64,000 bases of DNA from Bog-756 sp963727955 (GTDB lineage: Bacteria > Actinomycetota > Acidimicrobiia > Acidimicrobiales > RAAP-2): contig CAVSII010000001.1 in NCBI GenBank assembly GCA_963727955.1, forward strand, positions 372,001 through 436,000, written 5' to 3'. The notes under the pieces are model-generated. The model had not been told where the DNA came from. It saw only the letters and a program-made list of their open reading frames with translations, and did not search any database. This document shows, one piece after another, positions 1 to 9,060 of this stretch (positions are counted from its first letter, which is position 1; each line of letters opens with the position of its first letter). The position numbers were made by a program, and so were the translations under genes.

Positions 1-1322
1 ACGGCGACGGCAATGGCCAGGCCGGCAGCTCCTCGTACGGCATTGCGGAACCACACCGATCGAAACGACAGGTGGGAGAGGATCCGGCTCAGGACGGGGC
101 GGCCAACGTCGGGTTCGTCTGGTCCCAACCGTCGGTCGGCGGGTGGGCGTGCTCCGGCAGCCTCGAGGGCGGCATCGGCCACCATTTCGGCGGCGATTCC
201 CAGAGCCCGAGCGTGGAACGTCGGATCCATCAAGGGGCCGGTTCCATCATCGTGGTGCCCCCCCATTGCCGTTACACTCAGGTCGTCAGCCTTGTCGCCG
301 TTCGTTTGTGGATCGATCAGAACGGATACCGCCGTAGTGACTTCGGAGGCCACCAGCCCGTCGAGTTGCTCGATGGACTGTTGAACAGCGTGGATCACCG
401 TCGGGTCATCGACGGGGTGGCCGGCGCCATCAGAGATCAGTGAGGCGCTCAGACGAAGGGTTTCGGCCACCCCTCTGATCACGGCGCACACCGCCGGCCA
501 AGCGGCCGACGCAGTGTCTGGCGTGGTCAGCATCTCGTTGCCGGCCACCCACTCGATCCGACCGACCAGTTTGGCCAGGCCGACGGCGCTGGCTACGGCC
601 CCGGTGGGTGGATACGGCGTGCCCCGGAACCGTTGGCGGAGCAGCAGCAGCTCCGATTGGACCGTGGCCTGGGCCTCGTCCCGGGCTTCGGGGTCCGCTC
701 CGTCATCGGCTCGGACCCTGGCCAACTGGCTCACGGCCAGCGCCGTCGCCGAAAGTCTGCGCCGGAGGTCATCGTGCCAGGGTGGGGGCCAGATCAACAT
801 GCACGCCGGAATGGCCAGAATGCCGGCTATCGCCCAACCGACCAGTCGGGGACCGACCGCCGAGTTGGGAGCGGCGACGGCCACAGGGAGCACGAAGACC
901 AGAAGAACGGCGGTCGACGCCGTGGCTATCGTCGGTGACACTATTCCGGCAAAGAGAACGGCGAACCCTACGACGGCCATCGTCGCCACCGCGGCGATCT
1001 TGTGGGTGGAGGCGACCGTGCCCAACGAGATGAGAACGGCGCCGATGGCGAAGACGACCACGTAGGAGGTGAGTCGGCTCCGGGGGCGCCCCTGGAACTC
1101 CACCAGGAGGAGGAGCGAGAACGAACCGAACGCCGCGAACAGGCCTACCTGCGGATTGGAGAACAGGAGATGGGCGAGGCCGAAGGCAAGGGGCATGACG
1201 ACCGCGGCCCGAACTGATCGCTTGACGGCCAGGAGCTCGGGGTCCTTCGATCTGACCCACCCACGGGCGCCCGCCGGGGGCGGACGGTCGGTCGACGCCG
1301 GGGGAGAGGCGGCTTCGGTCAT
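1..1322 (-). CDS. FUSC family membrane transporter, C-terminus cut by window edge
   Basis: Read on the minus strand from ATG at 1322, the frame stays open to base 1 (about 440 residues), so the C-terminal end is missing. The N-terminal third is a cluster of hydrophobic segments (for example AVVMPLAFGLAHLLFSN and YVVVFAIGAVLISLGTVAS). A long polar, partly helical cytoplasmic region follows, and at the window edge a second hydrophobic block begins (SFRSVWFRNAVRGAAGLAI). This membrane-soluble-membrane layout, and the RSVWFRNAVRGAAGLA type motif opening the second half, are typical of fusaric-acid-resistance (FUSC/YccS-like) proteins, which are proposed inner-membrane exporters of aromatic acids. 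The substrate is unknown. No neighbour indicates its function. Confidence 0.8.
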   Translation of the reverse strand, partial: MTEAASPPASTDRPPPAGARGWVRSKDPELLAVKRSVRAAVVMPLAFGLAHLLFSNPQVGLFAAFGSFSLLLLVEFQGRPRSRLTSYVVVFAIGAVLISLGTVASTHKIAAVATMAVVGFAVLFAGIVSPTIATASTAVLLVFVLPVAVAAPNSAVGPRLVGWAIAGILAIPACMLIWPPPWHDDLRRRLSATALAVSQLARVRADDGADPEARDEAQATVQSELLLLRQRFRGTPYPPTGAVASAVGLAKLVGRIEWVAGNEMLTTPDTASAAWPAVCAVIRGVAETLRLSASLISDGAGHPVDDPTVIHAVQQSIEQLDGLVASEVTTAVSVLIDPQTNGDKADDLSVTAMGGHHDDGTGPLMDPTFHARALGIAAEMVADAALEAAGARPPADRRLGPDEPDVGRPVLSRILSHLSFRSVWFRNAVRGAAGLAIAVA

Positions 1323-1453
1323 CGATCCGGTGCCCACCCTTTCGGCGCTGGCCGGTCCGCAAGCAGCACGAGGGCGAGGCTACTTGGATGACCTCGCCGC
1401 CTGGGCCACGTGGATGCCCCCGGCCCTGTTGGCCCCTGCGGGGGGTGTGCCGA

Positions 1454-2242
1454 CTAGAGCCGATCCTGGATCTGGGGGCCGTGTTCGGTCAGGAAGACGA
1501 GAGCCTCGTCCATGCCGACCACGTGGCCCTGCGCCGCCAGGTTTTGGTAAGAGCGGTCCCCTTCGGCCGCTTTTCGGACCATGATCCCGCGGTTGTAGCC
1601 GATCCGGGCGATGACGTCGTCGACAAAACCGGTTCGGTCGGCCAGGCCGTAGGCATCGAGCAGTAGGCGCAGTCTGCCGATCCGGTCGGGAGGGTGCTCC
1701 CAGCCGAGCATCCTGGTCACCGACGGCCCATGGAGCGGGACCCACTGCCAGGCGACGAAGGCCACATCCGATACGGCCCTGCCGGGGCCGGCCAGATCCC
1801 AGTCGATGATCCCCTTGAGGTTGCCGCCCTCCAGGACGACGTTGTAAGGGGCGAGATCGTGGTGACAGACCAGTTCGGACGGTCCGAGCGTGGCCGGACC
1901 GGCGTGCCAGGGCACGACCCCCTCCGGTCGGAAGTCGCGTACGGCCCGGTGATACTGGGCGGTGGCCTCCCCGACCTGCTCGAGCACATCATCACGCCGA
2001 ATGGGTTCGGGCCAGGGGAGCGACCAGCCCACCGTGGAACCCGGGAGGTAGGAAACGATCTCTCGGCCCCGGTCGTCGAGGCCGAGAGGCTCCGGTGCCA
2101 GGTCGAAGCCACGGTCACGGACGTGGCGGAGGAGAGCCTGGACGGTCGGTGTCCACGGCCCTGCTGTTCGCCGAACCGTTTCGCCCACCCGCACCACCGC
2201 GTTGAGCGTGCCGCCGGTCAGTGGAACCTCCGGCTCGGTCAC
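1454..2242 (-). CDS. Aminoglycoside phosphotransferase-fold (APH/choline kinase-like) protein
   Basis: This 262-residue protein has the kinase-like APH fold. The catalytic loop is visible as HHDLAPYNVV (about residues 126-135) and the metal-binding DxD-type motif as IIDWDLAGPG about 20 residues later. The N-terminal lobe is short, with GGTLNAVVRVGETVRR as the nucleotide-binding strand region. The family transfers phosphate from ATP to small hydroxylated molecules; most actinobacterial members of this subgroup have no proven resistance role, so I do not call it a resistance gene. It is followed in the same direction by 131 bp without a gene before the FUSC transporter. Confidence 0.85.
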   Translation of the reverse strand: MTEPEVPLTGGTLNAVVRVGETVRRTAGPWTPTVQALLRHVRDRGFDLAPEPLGLDDRGREIVSYLPGSTVGWSLPWPEPIRRDDVLEQVGEATAQYHRAVRDFRPEGVVPWHAGPATLGPSELVCHHDLAPYNVVLEGGNLKGIIDWDLAGPGRAVSDVAFVAWQWVPLHGPSVTRMLGWEHPPDRIGRLRLLLDAYGLADRTGFVDDVIARIGYNRGIMVRKAAEGDRSYQNLAAQGHVVGMDEALVFLTEHGPQIQDRL

Positions 2243-2336
2243 CAGCGTCCCCGCCCCATGGCCACTCTGAATCCGCTGGCTTCCGGTACGGTCGGAACCG
2301 ACGCCCGACCCCGGCCGGCGGTGACCAGGCGAATCG

Positions 2337-3257
2337 TCAGGACTCGACCAGGCGTGCCACCTCGACCACGTCCTCGGCCGACAGGTCGGCGACGGTGGAG
2401 GAGGCGTTCTCCTGGACTTGGGCCGCGGACGTGGCTCCGGCGATGACCGACGAGACCACAGGATGGCTGGCCAGCCACGAGAGGGCCAGGCGGGTCAAAG
2501 TCCATCCCCGCTGTTCGGCGTAGGGACGAAGCCGATCCAGTTTGTCGAAGTTCTGTGATGTGAGGATGGATTTGAACCGGCTGTCTCCCAGACGACTGTG
2601 AGTTGGCGCCCCGCCCTCCCGGGTGACCTTGCCGGTCAGGAGGCCCGAGGCCAGAGGGAAGAAGGGAAGGACACCGAGTCCGAAACGATCGGCGGCGGTT
2701 GTCACCTCGACTTCGATCTCCCGTCGCAGCAGGCTCCACTGGTTCTGGACGGACACGAAGGGTGCGAGGTGAAGGGTGTCGCTGGTCCAATGGGCGTCGG
2801 CCACCATCCAACCGGAGAAGTTCGAGCAGCCGATGTAGCGCACCTTTCCGGCGCGGACCACGGCATCGAGGGCGTCGAGTGTTTCGGCGATGGGTGTCTT
2901 CGGGTCGGGGAAGTGCAGCTGGAGAACATCGACGAAGTCAGTGCGCAGCGCTCGGAGGCTCGCTTCCAGGGAGCGGATCAACTCGGAGCGCGAACCCCGC
3001 GCCCCGATCCCCTGTGAACCGAACTTGGTGGCGACCACCGCCCGGTCTCGCCGGTCGCGCAGGGCAACCCCGAGGAACTCTTCGGAGCGCCCCTCACCGT
3101 AGGAGCGAGCCGTGTCGAAGAAAGTGACACCGGCGTCGAGGGCCGCACTCACCACTTCGGTGGTCTGACCCTGGTCGAGGCGTGCACCGAAGTTGTTGCA
3201 CCCGAGCCCGGCCAGTGAGACGGTGAGCCCTGATTTGCCCAGTCGCCTCGATTCCAT
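2337..3257 (-). CDS. Aldo/keto reductase
   Basis: This is a 306-residue (beta/alpha)8 NAD(P)H-dependent oxidoreductase. The N-terminus RRLGKSGLTVSLAGLGCNNFG is the standard AKR opening. The catalytic tetrad can be read as Asp and Tyr in FFDTARSYGEGRSEEFLG, Lys in ATKFGSQG, and His in LQLHFPDP. The C-terminal cofactor segment VSSVIAGATSAAQVQENA is also present. It probably reduces aldehydes or ketones; the natural substrate cannot be inferred. It ends 94 bp upstream of the APH-fold gene in the same orientation, so the two may be co-transcribed. Confidence 0.92.
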   Translation of the reverse strand: MESRRLGKSGLTVSLAGLGCNNFGARLDQGQTTEVVSAALDAGVTFFDTARSYGEGRSEEFLGVALRDRRDRAVVATKFGSQGIGARGSRSELIRSLEASLRALRTDFVDVLQLHFPDPKTPIAETLDALDAVVRAGKVRYIGCSNFSGWMVADAHWTSDTLHLAPFVSVQNQWSLLRREIEVEVTTAADRFGLGVLPFFPLASGLLTGKVTREGGAPTHSRLGDSRFKSILTSQNFDKLDRLRPYAEQRGWTLTRLALSWLASHPVVSSVIAGATSAAQVQENASSTVADLSAEDVVEVARLVES

Positions 3258-3406
3258 CGTCCCTCCGGTGAGCCTCTAGACCGCCACGCAGCCTATCTTT
3301 CCCGCTCGACGCAGGATGAGCGGTCGATCCGCTGAGAGCGGCCGCACCGCGCACCGGTGATGAGAGCGGCTGAATGGTGACCGGCCCGGTCGGGCAGGGT
3401 CAGACC

Positions 3407-4252
3407 TCAGGGGAGAGTCTCGACGGCCTCGGCGTCGAGCACGATCTGACCGGCCGCCAGGTTCTCCTCCAGATGGGCCAAGGTCGAAGTTCCGGGGATG
3501 AGAAGAACGTTGGGGGCCCGGTGGAGCAGCCAGGCCAGCGCCACCTGGGCCGGGGTGACGGCGAGCCGGCGGGCCGTGGCCTGCACCGACGGGGCGGTCA
3601 GGACCGCCTTCTGAGGGTCGAAGGCCGATCCCAGCGGAAAGAAAGGAACGAAGGGGACATGATCGGCTCGGCAAGCCCCGAAGACGTCCTCTGCGGTCGT
3701 ATCGGCCAGGTTGTAGGCGTTCTGGACGCAGGTCACGGTGATCGATGACCGGGCGGCCTGGTATTCCTCGAGATCCACGTTGCTCAGTCCGATGCCCCCG
3801 ATCAATCCTTCCTGACGGAGGGACTCCATGAGCTCGATCTGTTCGGCGATGGGGACGTCCGACTCGGGATGGCGACGCAGGTTGACCACCGGCACGTGCT
3901 CGATATCGAGAGCGGCCAGGTTGGCTTCGACGCCCGCCCGCAACTCCTCGGGGCGCTGGGCAGGAAGCCACTGGCCTTTGTCGTCCCGCCTCGCACCGAC
4001 CTTGGACACCAGGACCAGATCGTCGGGATAGGGATGAAGTGCCTCCCGAATCAAATCGTTGGCCACGTCGGGACCGTAGAACTGAGCGGTGTCGATGTGG
4101 TTCACGCCGGCCTCCACGGCGCGCCGGAGGACGGCCAAGGCAGTGTCTCGGTCCTTTGGTGGACCGAACACCCCCGGCCCGGGAAGTTGCATGGCGCCGA
4201 ATCCCATGCGCCGCACTGGATGAGTACCGAGCAGAACGGTTTCTGTGGCCAT
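3407..4252 (-). CDS. Aldo/keto reductase, atypical catalytic-site variant
   Basis: This 281-residue protein is a second AKR-family member. Asp and Tyr of the catalytic site are present in HIDTAQFYGPDVAND and Lys in LVSKVGARR. At the position of the usual catalytic His (LxLH in the neighbouring paralogue) it has VVNLRRHPES, so the His appears replaced by Asn/Leu with an adjacent Arg pair. The C-terminal VLLIPGTSTLAHLEENLAA is the normal NADP-binding segment. Some actinobacterial AKRs share the VNLR signature, so it is probably still an oxidoreductase. The 149 bp separating it from the preceding AKR gene show no gene. Confidence 0.88.
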   Translation of the reverse strand: MATETVLLGTHPVRRMGFGAMQLPGPGVFGPPKDRDTALAVLRRAVEAGVNHIDTAQFYGPDVANDLIREALHPYPDDLVLVSKVGARRDDKGQWLPAQRPEELRAGVEANLAALDIEHVPVVNLRRHPESDVPIAEQIELMESLRQEGLIGGIGLSNVDLEEYQAARSSITVTCVQNAYNLADTTAEDVFGACRADHVPFVPFFPLGSAFDPQKAVLTAPSVQATARRLAVTPAQVALAWLLHRAPNVLLIPGTSTLAHLEENLAAGQIVLDAEAVETLP

Positions 4253-4326
4253 GGATGCCGGTATACCCGCACAGTGCCTCTTTCCCTACCGATCCAGGCG
4301 TCGGGTCGGGCAGAGGGGCGGTTACC

Positions 4327-4719
4327 ATGCCCCCCATGGAGATGGTGGGTCCCGCTGCGGCCCGGCGACTGGCGCTGGCGCTGGCCGCCGGGCGAGTCGG
4401 GGTGGGTGGGGTGGCCGTGCTCGCCCCCCGGGTGATGGCCAAGCCGTGGATCGGGGAGCGAGGGAACGATCCCCTGGCCGCGGTGCTGGCCCGCGCTCTC
4501 GGCGGACGCGATCTCGCTCTGGGGCTGGGCGTCCTGATGGCCTCGCGTCGCCGTCAATCGCTGAGGGGATGGGTCGAGGCCGGGGCCTTGGCCGACCTGG
4601 TTGATGCGGCGGTGACGCTCGTCGCCTTCGGGCGTCTTCCCAACCGTGGGAGGGTGCTGGTGTTGGCGGCCGCCGGCGGTGCGGCGGTGGTGGGGACGGT
4701 TGCGGCGCGGGCTCTGTGA
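4327..4719 (+). CDS. Small membrane protein, unknown function
   Basis: This 130-residue protein is mostly hydrophobic, with Ala/Leu/Val-rich segments near residues 8-30, 50-65, 78-95 and 105-128, and a central GGRDLALGLGVLMASRRR turn. The GRDLALG loop recurs in small actinobacterial DUF4267-like membrane proteins, which is the only family hint. The ATG at 4327 is chosen because GGGGCGG lies about 6 bp upstream and the in-frame ORF before it overlaps the divergent AKR gene. A second ATG nine bases later is equally usable. The stop lies 9 bp before the PPK2 start, so the two are probably one operon. Confidence 0.7.
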   Translation: MPPMEMVGPAAARRLALALAAGRVGVGGVAVLAPRVMAKPWIGERGNDPLAAVLARALGGRDLALGLGVLMASRRRQSLRGWVEAGALADLVDAAVTLVAFGRLPNRGRVLVLAAAGGAAVVGTVAARAL

Positions 4720-4728
4720 GGTGACCGG

Positions 4729-5631
4729 ATGAGGCTCGAAAGCAGCGTCATTGATGAGCTCAGGATCGACCCGGGGGACCCGGCCAATCTTGACGGCCGG
4801 AGCACGGTGTCGACGGTGACAGAGTGGTCAGGGGCTGAGTCGTCGGGCGCCAAGAAATCGGCCGAGGCGGACCTTCGGCTCTTCGTGGAGGAGCTCGAGT
4901 CCTCGCAGGAGCTGCTTTGGGCCAGCGGAACCCACGCTCTGTTGCTCGTCCTTCAGGCCATGGACGCGGGCGGCAAGGACGGAACCATCAAGCACGTGAT
5001 GTCGGGGGTCAACCCCCAGGGCTGCCGGGTCGTCGCCTTCAAGGAGCCCTCCACCGAGGAGCTCGAGCACGACTTTTTGTGGCGCTGCGGCAGGGAGCTG
5101 CCCGAACGGGGCATGATCGGCATCTTCAATCGCTCCTACTACGAGGACGTCCTGGTGGTCCGGGTCCACCCGGAGCTGTTGGGCGACACCTACGCCAGGT
5201 CCGGTGGCCAGCCACCGGTGGATGTCTGGTCGGGCCGCTACGAGGACATCAACGGGTTCGAGCACCATCTGGATCGCAGCCGAACCCGGATCGTGAAGAT
5301 CTTCCTCCACCTTTCGAAGCACGAGCAGAAGAAGCGTTTTCTCGATCGCCTCGATCATAAGGACAAATACTGGAAGTTCTCCGCCTCGGACGTGGCTGAA
5401 CGTTCCTACTGGGCCGAGTACCAGTCCGCCTACGAACAGGCACTCACCGCTACTTCCACGCCCTGGGCCCCGTGGTATGTGGTGCCGGCCGATCGCAAGT
5501 ATCTGTCGCGTGCCCTGGTGGCCGGCATCCTGGTCGATGCCATCGACGGCATGGCCCTGCAACCGCCGGCCGTCGATCGAGATGAGCGTGCCCGGCTCAA
5601 AGAGGCGCGAGACAACCTGCTGGCTGAGTGA
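4729..5631 (+). CDS. ppk2: Polyphosphate kinase 2 family protein (class III-like)
   Basis: This is a 300-residue cytosolic nucleotide phosphotransferase. It has the PPK2 Walker A motif AMDAGGKDGTIKHVMSGVNP (about residues 78-97), the lid-like NRSYYEDVLVVRVHPE Walker B region, and the C-terminal APWYVVPADRKY. The wording of these motifs is closest to class III PPK2 enzymes, which use polyphosphate to phosphorylate AMP and ADP. The class is inferred from motif similarity, not proven. The N-terminus has a roughly 35-residue extension with little homology; the later ATG codons would delete the conserved helix before Walker A, so ATG 4729 is kept. Confidence 0.92.
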   Translation: MRLESSVIDELRIDPGDPANLDGRSTVSTVTEWSGAESSGAKKSAEADLRLFVEELESSQELLWASGTHALLLVLQAMDAGGKDGTIKHVMSGVNPQGCRVVAFKEPSTEELEHDFLWRCGRELPERGMIGIFNRSYYEDVLVVRVHPELLGDTYARSGGQPPVDVWSGRYEDINGFEHHLDRSRTRIVKIFLHLSKHEQKKRFLDRLDHKDKYWKFSASDVAERSYWAEYQSAYEQALTATSTPWAPWYVVPADRKYLSRALVAGILVDAIDGMALQPPAVDRDERARLKEARDNLLAE

Positions 5632-5723
5632 GGGCGCAGGCCAGTCTCTGGTCGGATCGGATCGCCACCGAACGGTGGGTCGACGGCTGGGCCATTGCTG
5701 TATCAGCTACGAGCCCCCGGCCA

Positions 5724-6809
5724 TCAGATGACGACGACAGAGCGGAGCACCTCACCCCGCTCCATGCGATGGAAGGCTTCTTCGACGTCGCCCAGCCCTA
5801 TGGTCTCGGACACGAACCGATCGAGATCCAGGCGGCCCTGCAGGTACAGATCGACCAGCACCGGGAAGTCTCGCGACGGGAGACAGTCGCCGTACCAGCT
5901 GGGCCGAAGCTGACCTCCCCGCCCGAAGAAATCGATCATCGGCAGATCGATGCGCATGTCCGGAGTGGGCACACCCACCTGGACCAGTGTGCCGGCCAGA
6001 TCTCGGGCGTAGAAGGCCTGCTCCATGACGGTGGGGTTCCCCACTGCCTCGATGCACACGTCGGCACCATTCCCCCCGGTCAGGTCCCGGACGGCGGCCA
6101 CAACGTCCTGGCGCGAAGCATCGACCACGTCGGTGGCTCCGAACTGCCGGGCCAGTTCGAGTTTTCCGGGATCGAGGTCGATGGCGATGATCTTCGACGC
6201 ACCGGCCAGTCGGGCCCCGGCCACGGCGGCACAACCGACGCCCCCGCATCCGAAGACGGCCACCGAGTCGCCGGTGCCGACCTCGCCGGTCAGCAGGGCT
6301 GACCCCAGTCCGGCCATCACGCCGCAGCCGAGCAGGCCGACGGCTTCGGGTCGGGCCGAGGGGTCCACCTTGGTGCACTGGCCTTCCGCCACCAGAGTCT
6401 TTTCGGCAAAGGCCCCGATTCCCAGTGCTGGCGACAAAGGCGTCCCGTCCTCCAGGGTCATCTTCTGCTGGGCGTTGTGGGTGGCGAAGCAGTACCACGG
6501 CCGACCCCGCCGGCACGACCGACACTGTCCGCACACGGCCCGCCAATTGAGGACGACGAAATCACCGGGCTCCACCGTGGCGACCTCAGATCCAACCCTC
6601 TCGACCACGCCGGCAGCCTCGTGCCCGAGGAGAAAGGGGAACTCGTCGTTGATCCCGCCTTGCCGGTAGTGGAGATCGGTGTGACAGACACCGCAGGCCT
6701 GCACCCTGACCACCACTTCAGCGGGCCCCGGATCAGGTACCACGATGGTGGTCAGCGAGACGGGTTGGCCTTGTGCCCTGGCCACGACCCCACGTACTTC
6801 GCTCGCCAT
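5724..6809 (-). CDS. mscR: S-(hydroxymethyl)mycothiol dehydrogenase (mycothiol-dependent formaldehyde dehydrogenase)
   Basis: This is a zinc-dependent MDR-family dehydrogenase of 361 residues that oxidises the formaldehyde adduct of mycothiol (and reduces S-nitrosomycothiol). Visible features are the catalytic zinc ligands in CGVCHTDLHYRQGG and GHEAAGVVE, the four-cysteine structural zinc loop (CGQCRSCRRGRPWYC), and the Rossmann motif AVFGCGGVGCAAVAG. The near-invariant MscR segments GINDEFPFLLGHEAAG and GLLGCGVMAG are also present. The start at 6809 follows AGGAGG; the open frame extends 37 codons further upstream but that part is not conserved. Its presence implies a mycothiol-based redox system, which is restricted to Actinomycetota. 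Confidence 0.95.
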   Translation of the reverse strand: MASEVRGVVARAQGQPVSLTTIVVPDPGPAEVVVRVQACGVCHTDLHYRQGGINDEFPFLLGHEAAGVVERVGSEVATVEPGDFVVLNWRAVCGQCRSCRRGRPWYCFATHNAQQKMTLEDGTPLSPALGIGAFAEKTLVAEGQCTKVDPSARPEAVGLLGCGVMAGLGSALLTGEVGTGDSVAVFGCGGVGCAAVAGARLAGASKIIAIDLDPGKLELARQFGATDVVDASRQDVVAAVRDLTGGNGADVCIEAVGNPTVMEQAFYARDLAGTLVQVGVPTPDMRIDLPMIDFFGRGGQLRPSWYGDCLPSRDFPVLVDLYLQGRLDLDRFVSETIGLGDVEEAFHRMERGEVLRSVVVI

Positions 6810-7146
6810 GTTGTCCTCCTCGGCTGCACGTCTCGTCCAGCACTTCGTCCTGCACTCCGTGGCCGGTACCAACTTTCGTCGCCGGCGGCTCCGGGTGGGA
6901 TCATAGGAGGCACGGTCCACCCGCTATGGCCTCATTCCTTGCTTGGAAGCGGGCGAACTCGGCGACGTGGGTGAATTTCCACTTCGGCCGGTCCGGATGC
7001 GTCCACAGGGGCGGTCTCCGGAATGGGGAGTCGGCCAAGAGCCCTGCCCCAGGGTTGCCAGGCCGAACCGGTGGGGACCCACTTCTGGCCTATCCTCTGG
7101 CCAGGCCCGCAGACGCGGGCGACGGCTGATGACGGGTGGGGGATCC

Positions 7147-8052
7147 ATGAAGAGGCGACCGAGTACCAAGTGGTTGGCGGTCATTGGCGTGGTCGGCGCC
7201 GTGGCGGCTGGAACGACGTTGGGTCTGGTGGACGCCGCCGGTGCGTCATCGGGTAGCCCGAAACCGACTGCGGCGTCGAGTCCGGTGACCACGGCCAGCT
7301 TCACCTTCAGCGTGTCCGTCACCGGTCTGACCGCTTCGGCCGTCACGGTGACCGGCTCCGGCCAAGCTGACCTCACCGGTCATGCCGTGTCCCTGGCCGT
7401 GGATGTCCCGGCCACGGTGGCCAAGCTCATCCCCGGCGGATCAGCATCTCCGGAGACGATCGATGCCGTGCTGTCCGGCGGCACCGTCTACGTGGAGATC
7501 CCCAGCCTCGCTTCGGTCATCGGTGAACCGTGGATTTCCATCAGCCTCCCGTCCAAGGCGTCGTCGGCGCTGCCCGGTGTCTTCACCAAGGTGGCATCGG
7601 CCCTTGGCAACGTGAGCTCGATCGTCGACTTTGCCCAGACCCACAAGGCCACGGTCACCTCACTACCGAGCACCATCGTCGACGGCGTCCAGGCCACCGG
7701 AAGCAAGATCGTGGCTACGGTCTCGAAGAAGCACGGTGCCCGTACCGTCACTGCCGCTGTGTGGGCCGACCCGTCCGGTCGTCTGGTGCAGGCCACGGCG
7801 ACGGCGTCGGGGGGCAGCCACGGGAAAGTCGGCCTGACGGCCATGGTCAATATCACCGGCTACGGAGCGCCGGTGACCATCACGGTACCGCCACCGTCTC
7901 AGGTCAAGGCGATACCGCTGTCCGCCATCGAGATGCTCATCGGACACCACCGGGGGTCGCCCGCCGGCCAGGGGTTGGCCCAGAAGGTCGGGAGCTGGAG
8001 CGGGCACAGCTGGAGCGCGCACAGCCAGACAGAGCATCCTCAAGCGGCCTGA
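7147..8052 (+). CDS. Exported protein, possible LppX/LprG-like fold, unknown function
   Basis: This is a 301-residue protein with an N-terminal Sec signal (KRRPSTKWLAVIGVVGAVAAGTTLGLVDAAGAS) and no lipobox cysteine, so it is probably secreted or membrane-tethered. The mature part alternates beta-strand-like segments, including SGQADLTGHAVSLAVDVP, GGTVYVEIPSLASVIGEPWISISLP and VTAAVWADPSGRLVQATATAS. The pattern of expressed-as-zero, then-used strands resembles LppX/LprG lipid-carrier proteins, but I cannot confirm homology. The C-terminus is low complexity with a Ser/His/Trp-rich tail (SWSGHSWSAHSQTEH). ATG 7147 follows GGGTGGGGGATCC. The 337 bp upstream, shared with divergent mscR, shows no gene. 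Confidence 0.6.
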   Translation: MKRRPSTKWLAVIGVVGAVAAGTTLGLVDAAGASSGSPKPTAASSPVTTASFTFSVSVTGLTASAVTVTGSGQADLTGHAVSLAVDVPATVAKLIPGGSASPETIDAVLSGGTVYVEIPSLASVIGEPWISISLPSKASSALPGVFTKVASALGNVSSIVDFAQTHKATVTSLPSTIVDGVQATGSKIVATVSKKHGARTVTAAVWADPSGRLVQATATASGGSHGKVGLTAMVNITGYGAPVTITVPPPSQVKAIPLSAIEMLIGHHRGSPAGQGLAQKVGSWSGHSWSAHSQTEHPQAA

Positions 8053-8064
8053 GCTAACCGGCTC

Positions 8065-8649
8065 TCAGTTGTAGAGGGCGTTCTGCTGCACGGCAGCGTC
8101 GATCAATGTGTGCTGCTGTGACGTCGACAATGGCTTCGGCGCCGTCTTGGCCGATGTCGCCTTCACGTTGACGTCCATGGCCACAATGGCCACCCGGGAT
8201 CCGGCCTGCCAGGCGACCAGATATTCGGGGTTGTTGCTCGCCGTTGCGAATGCCGACGATCCCAGTTGAGTGGGAAGTGCGAAGTGCGGGTCGGTCTGAA
8301 TCTGCTTACGGGCCGAGGCGAGAGCAGACGCAGCAGAGGTGGAAGACGAGCACTCCAAGGTGTCGGAGATCATCGCCGTATCTCCTCCGGTGTCCTCGTA
8401 GACGACCTCGTCCGAATCCGAGCACCCTTTGGTGTCGGTCACTTTGGTCTTGGTCGCCGGCCGGAACGTCTTCGGAAACCCGACGCTCTTGGCGTACGAA
8501 GAGCTCAGGACCGATGTCTTCGGAGTCGGCGATGCGCTCGGCGTGCTCTGCCCGCCGGCCACCACGATTCCCACGACCACTCCCACTACGACGACTCCAC
8601 CACCGATTACCGCAGCGACCTTGGGTCGGGTCCACGAAATTTTGCTCAT
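8065..8649 (-). CDS. Membrane-anchored extracytoplasmic protein, unknown function
   Basis: This is a 194-residue protein with one N-terminal transmembrane helix (KVAAVIGGGVVVVGVVVGIVVAGG, about residues 10-33), a short Ser/Pro/Thr linker, and an extracytoplasmic domain with a single pair of cysteines (GCSDSDEV and TLECSSS) that could form a disulfide. I do not recognise the family. The ATG at 8649 is used because the 104 codons before it are Arg/Pro-rich shadow sequence. It converges on the preceding exported protein with only 12 bp between the stops. The 411 bp between this start and the adaptor gene at 9061 is a divergent promoter region in which I see no gene. Confidence 0.65.
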   Translation of the reverse strand: MSKISWTRPKVAAVIGGGVVVVGVVVGIVVAGGQSTPSASPTPKTSVLSSSYAKSVGFPKTFRPATKTKVTDTKGCSDSDEVVYEDTGGDTAMISDTLECSSSTSAASALASARKQIQTDPHFALPTQLGSSAFATASNNPEYLVAWQAGSRVAIVAMDVNVKATSAKTAPKPLSTSQQHTLIDAAVQQNALYN

Positions 8650-9060
8650 GGGCGACGACCTTAGGGGGGCCAGATAAGAGCCCGCTAAGCCTCTCCCCGA
8701 TGGGGGCCCCCGTTGGTGCTGTGGTGGGATGGTCCGGTCACGTCCGGGCGATGAACGGATCACTGTCGGGTCGCCGGTCGATTTCTGGAACCAGCCTCTC
8801 CGACCGGAGGCGACCCGGCTGACCCAGGCGCCGGCGCCTCCAGGCCGAGGTCCATCACGGGCCCGGCCCTGGTCAGGCCCGTCGGGGGCCGGAAGGGCCC
8901 TCATGGGTGGGCTGGCGGCGTCATTCACAGACGACTCACAGGCGCCCAGAACCTGGCTCACATGCCGTCGAGATTTGATGCGTCATCGGCCCTGGGCGGG
9001 CAACAGGGCTCGTCCGGATTTCGGGGGCTAAGGGCACGACTGACGGTGAGCGAGGCGTAG

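Noticed and set aside
769..1362. 197-residue minus-strand frame and several plus-strand frames over 1-1.3 kb
   Set aside because: They are Arg/Pro-rich shadows of the FUSC gene, which is open on the minus strand all the way to base 1 and has membrane-protein composition.
1454..2242. Aminoglycoside resistance gene
   Set aside because: Only the general APH/choline-kinase fold is supported; nothing shows antibiotic specificity.
6810..7146. 67-residue plus-strand frame (MASFLAWKRANSATW...) in the gap before the exported protein
   Set aside because: No ribosome binding site and overlap with the divergent promoter of mscR; composition is not convincing.
8650..9060. Open frames in the 411-bp divergent gap
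   Set aside because: They are upstream extensions of the anchored-protein gene with Arg/Pro-rich shadow composition. I see only promoter space.
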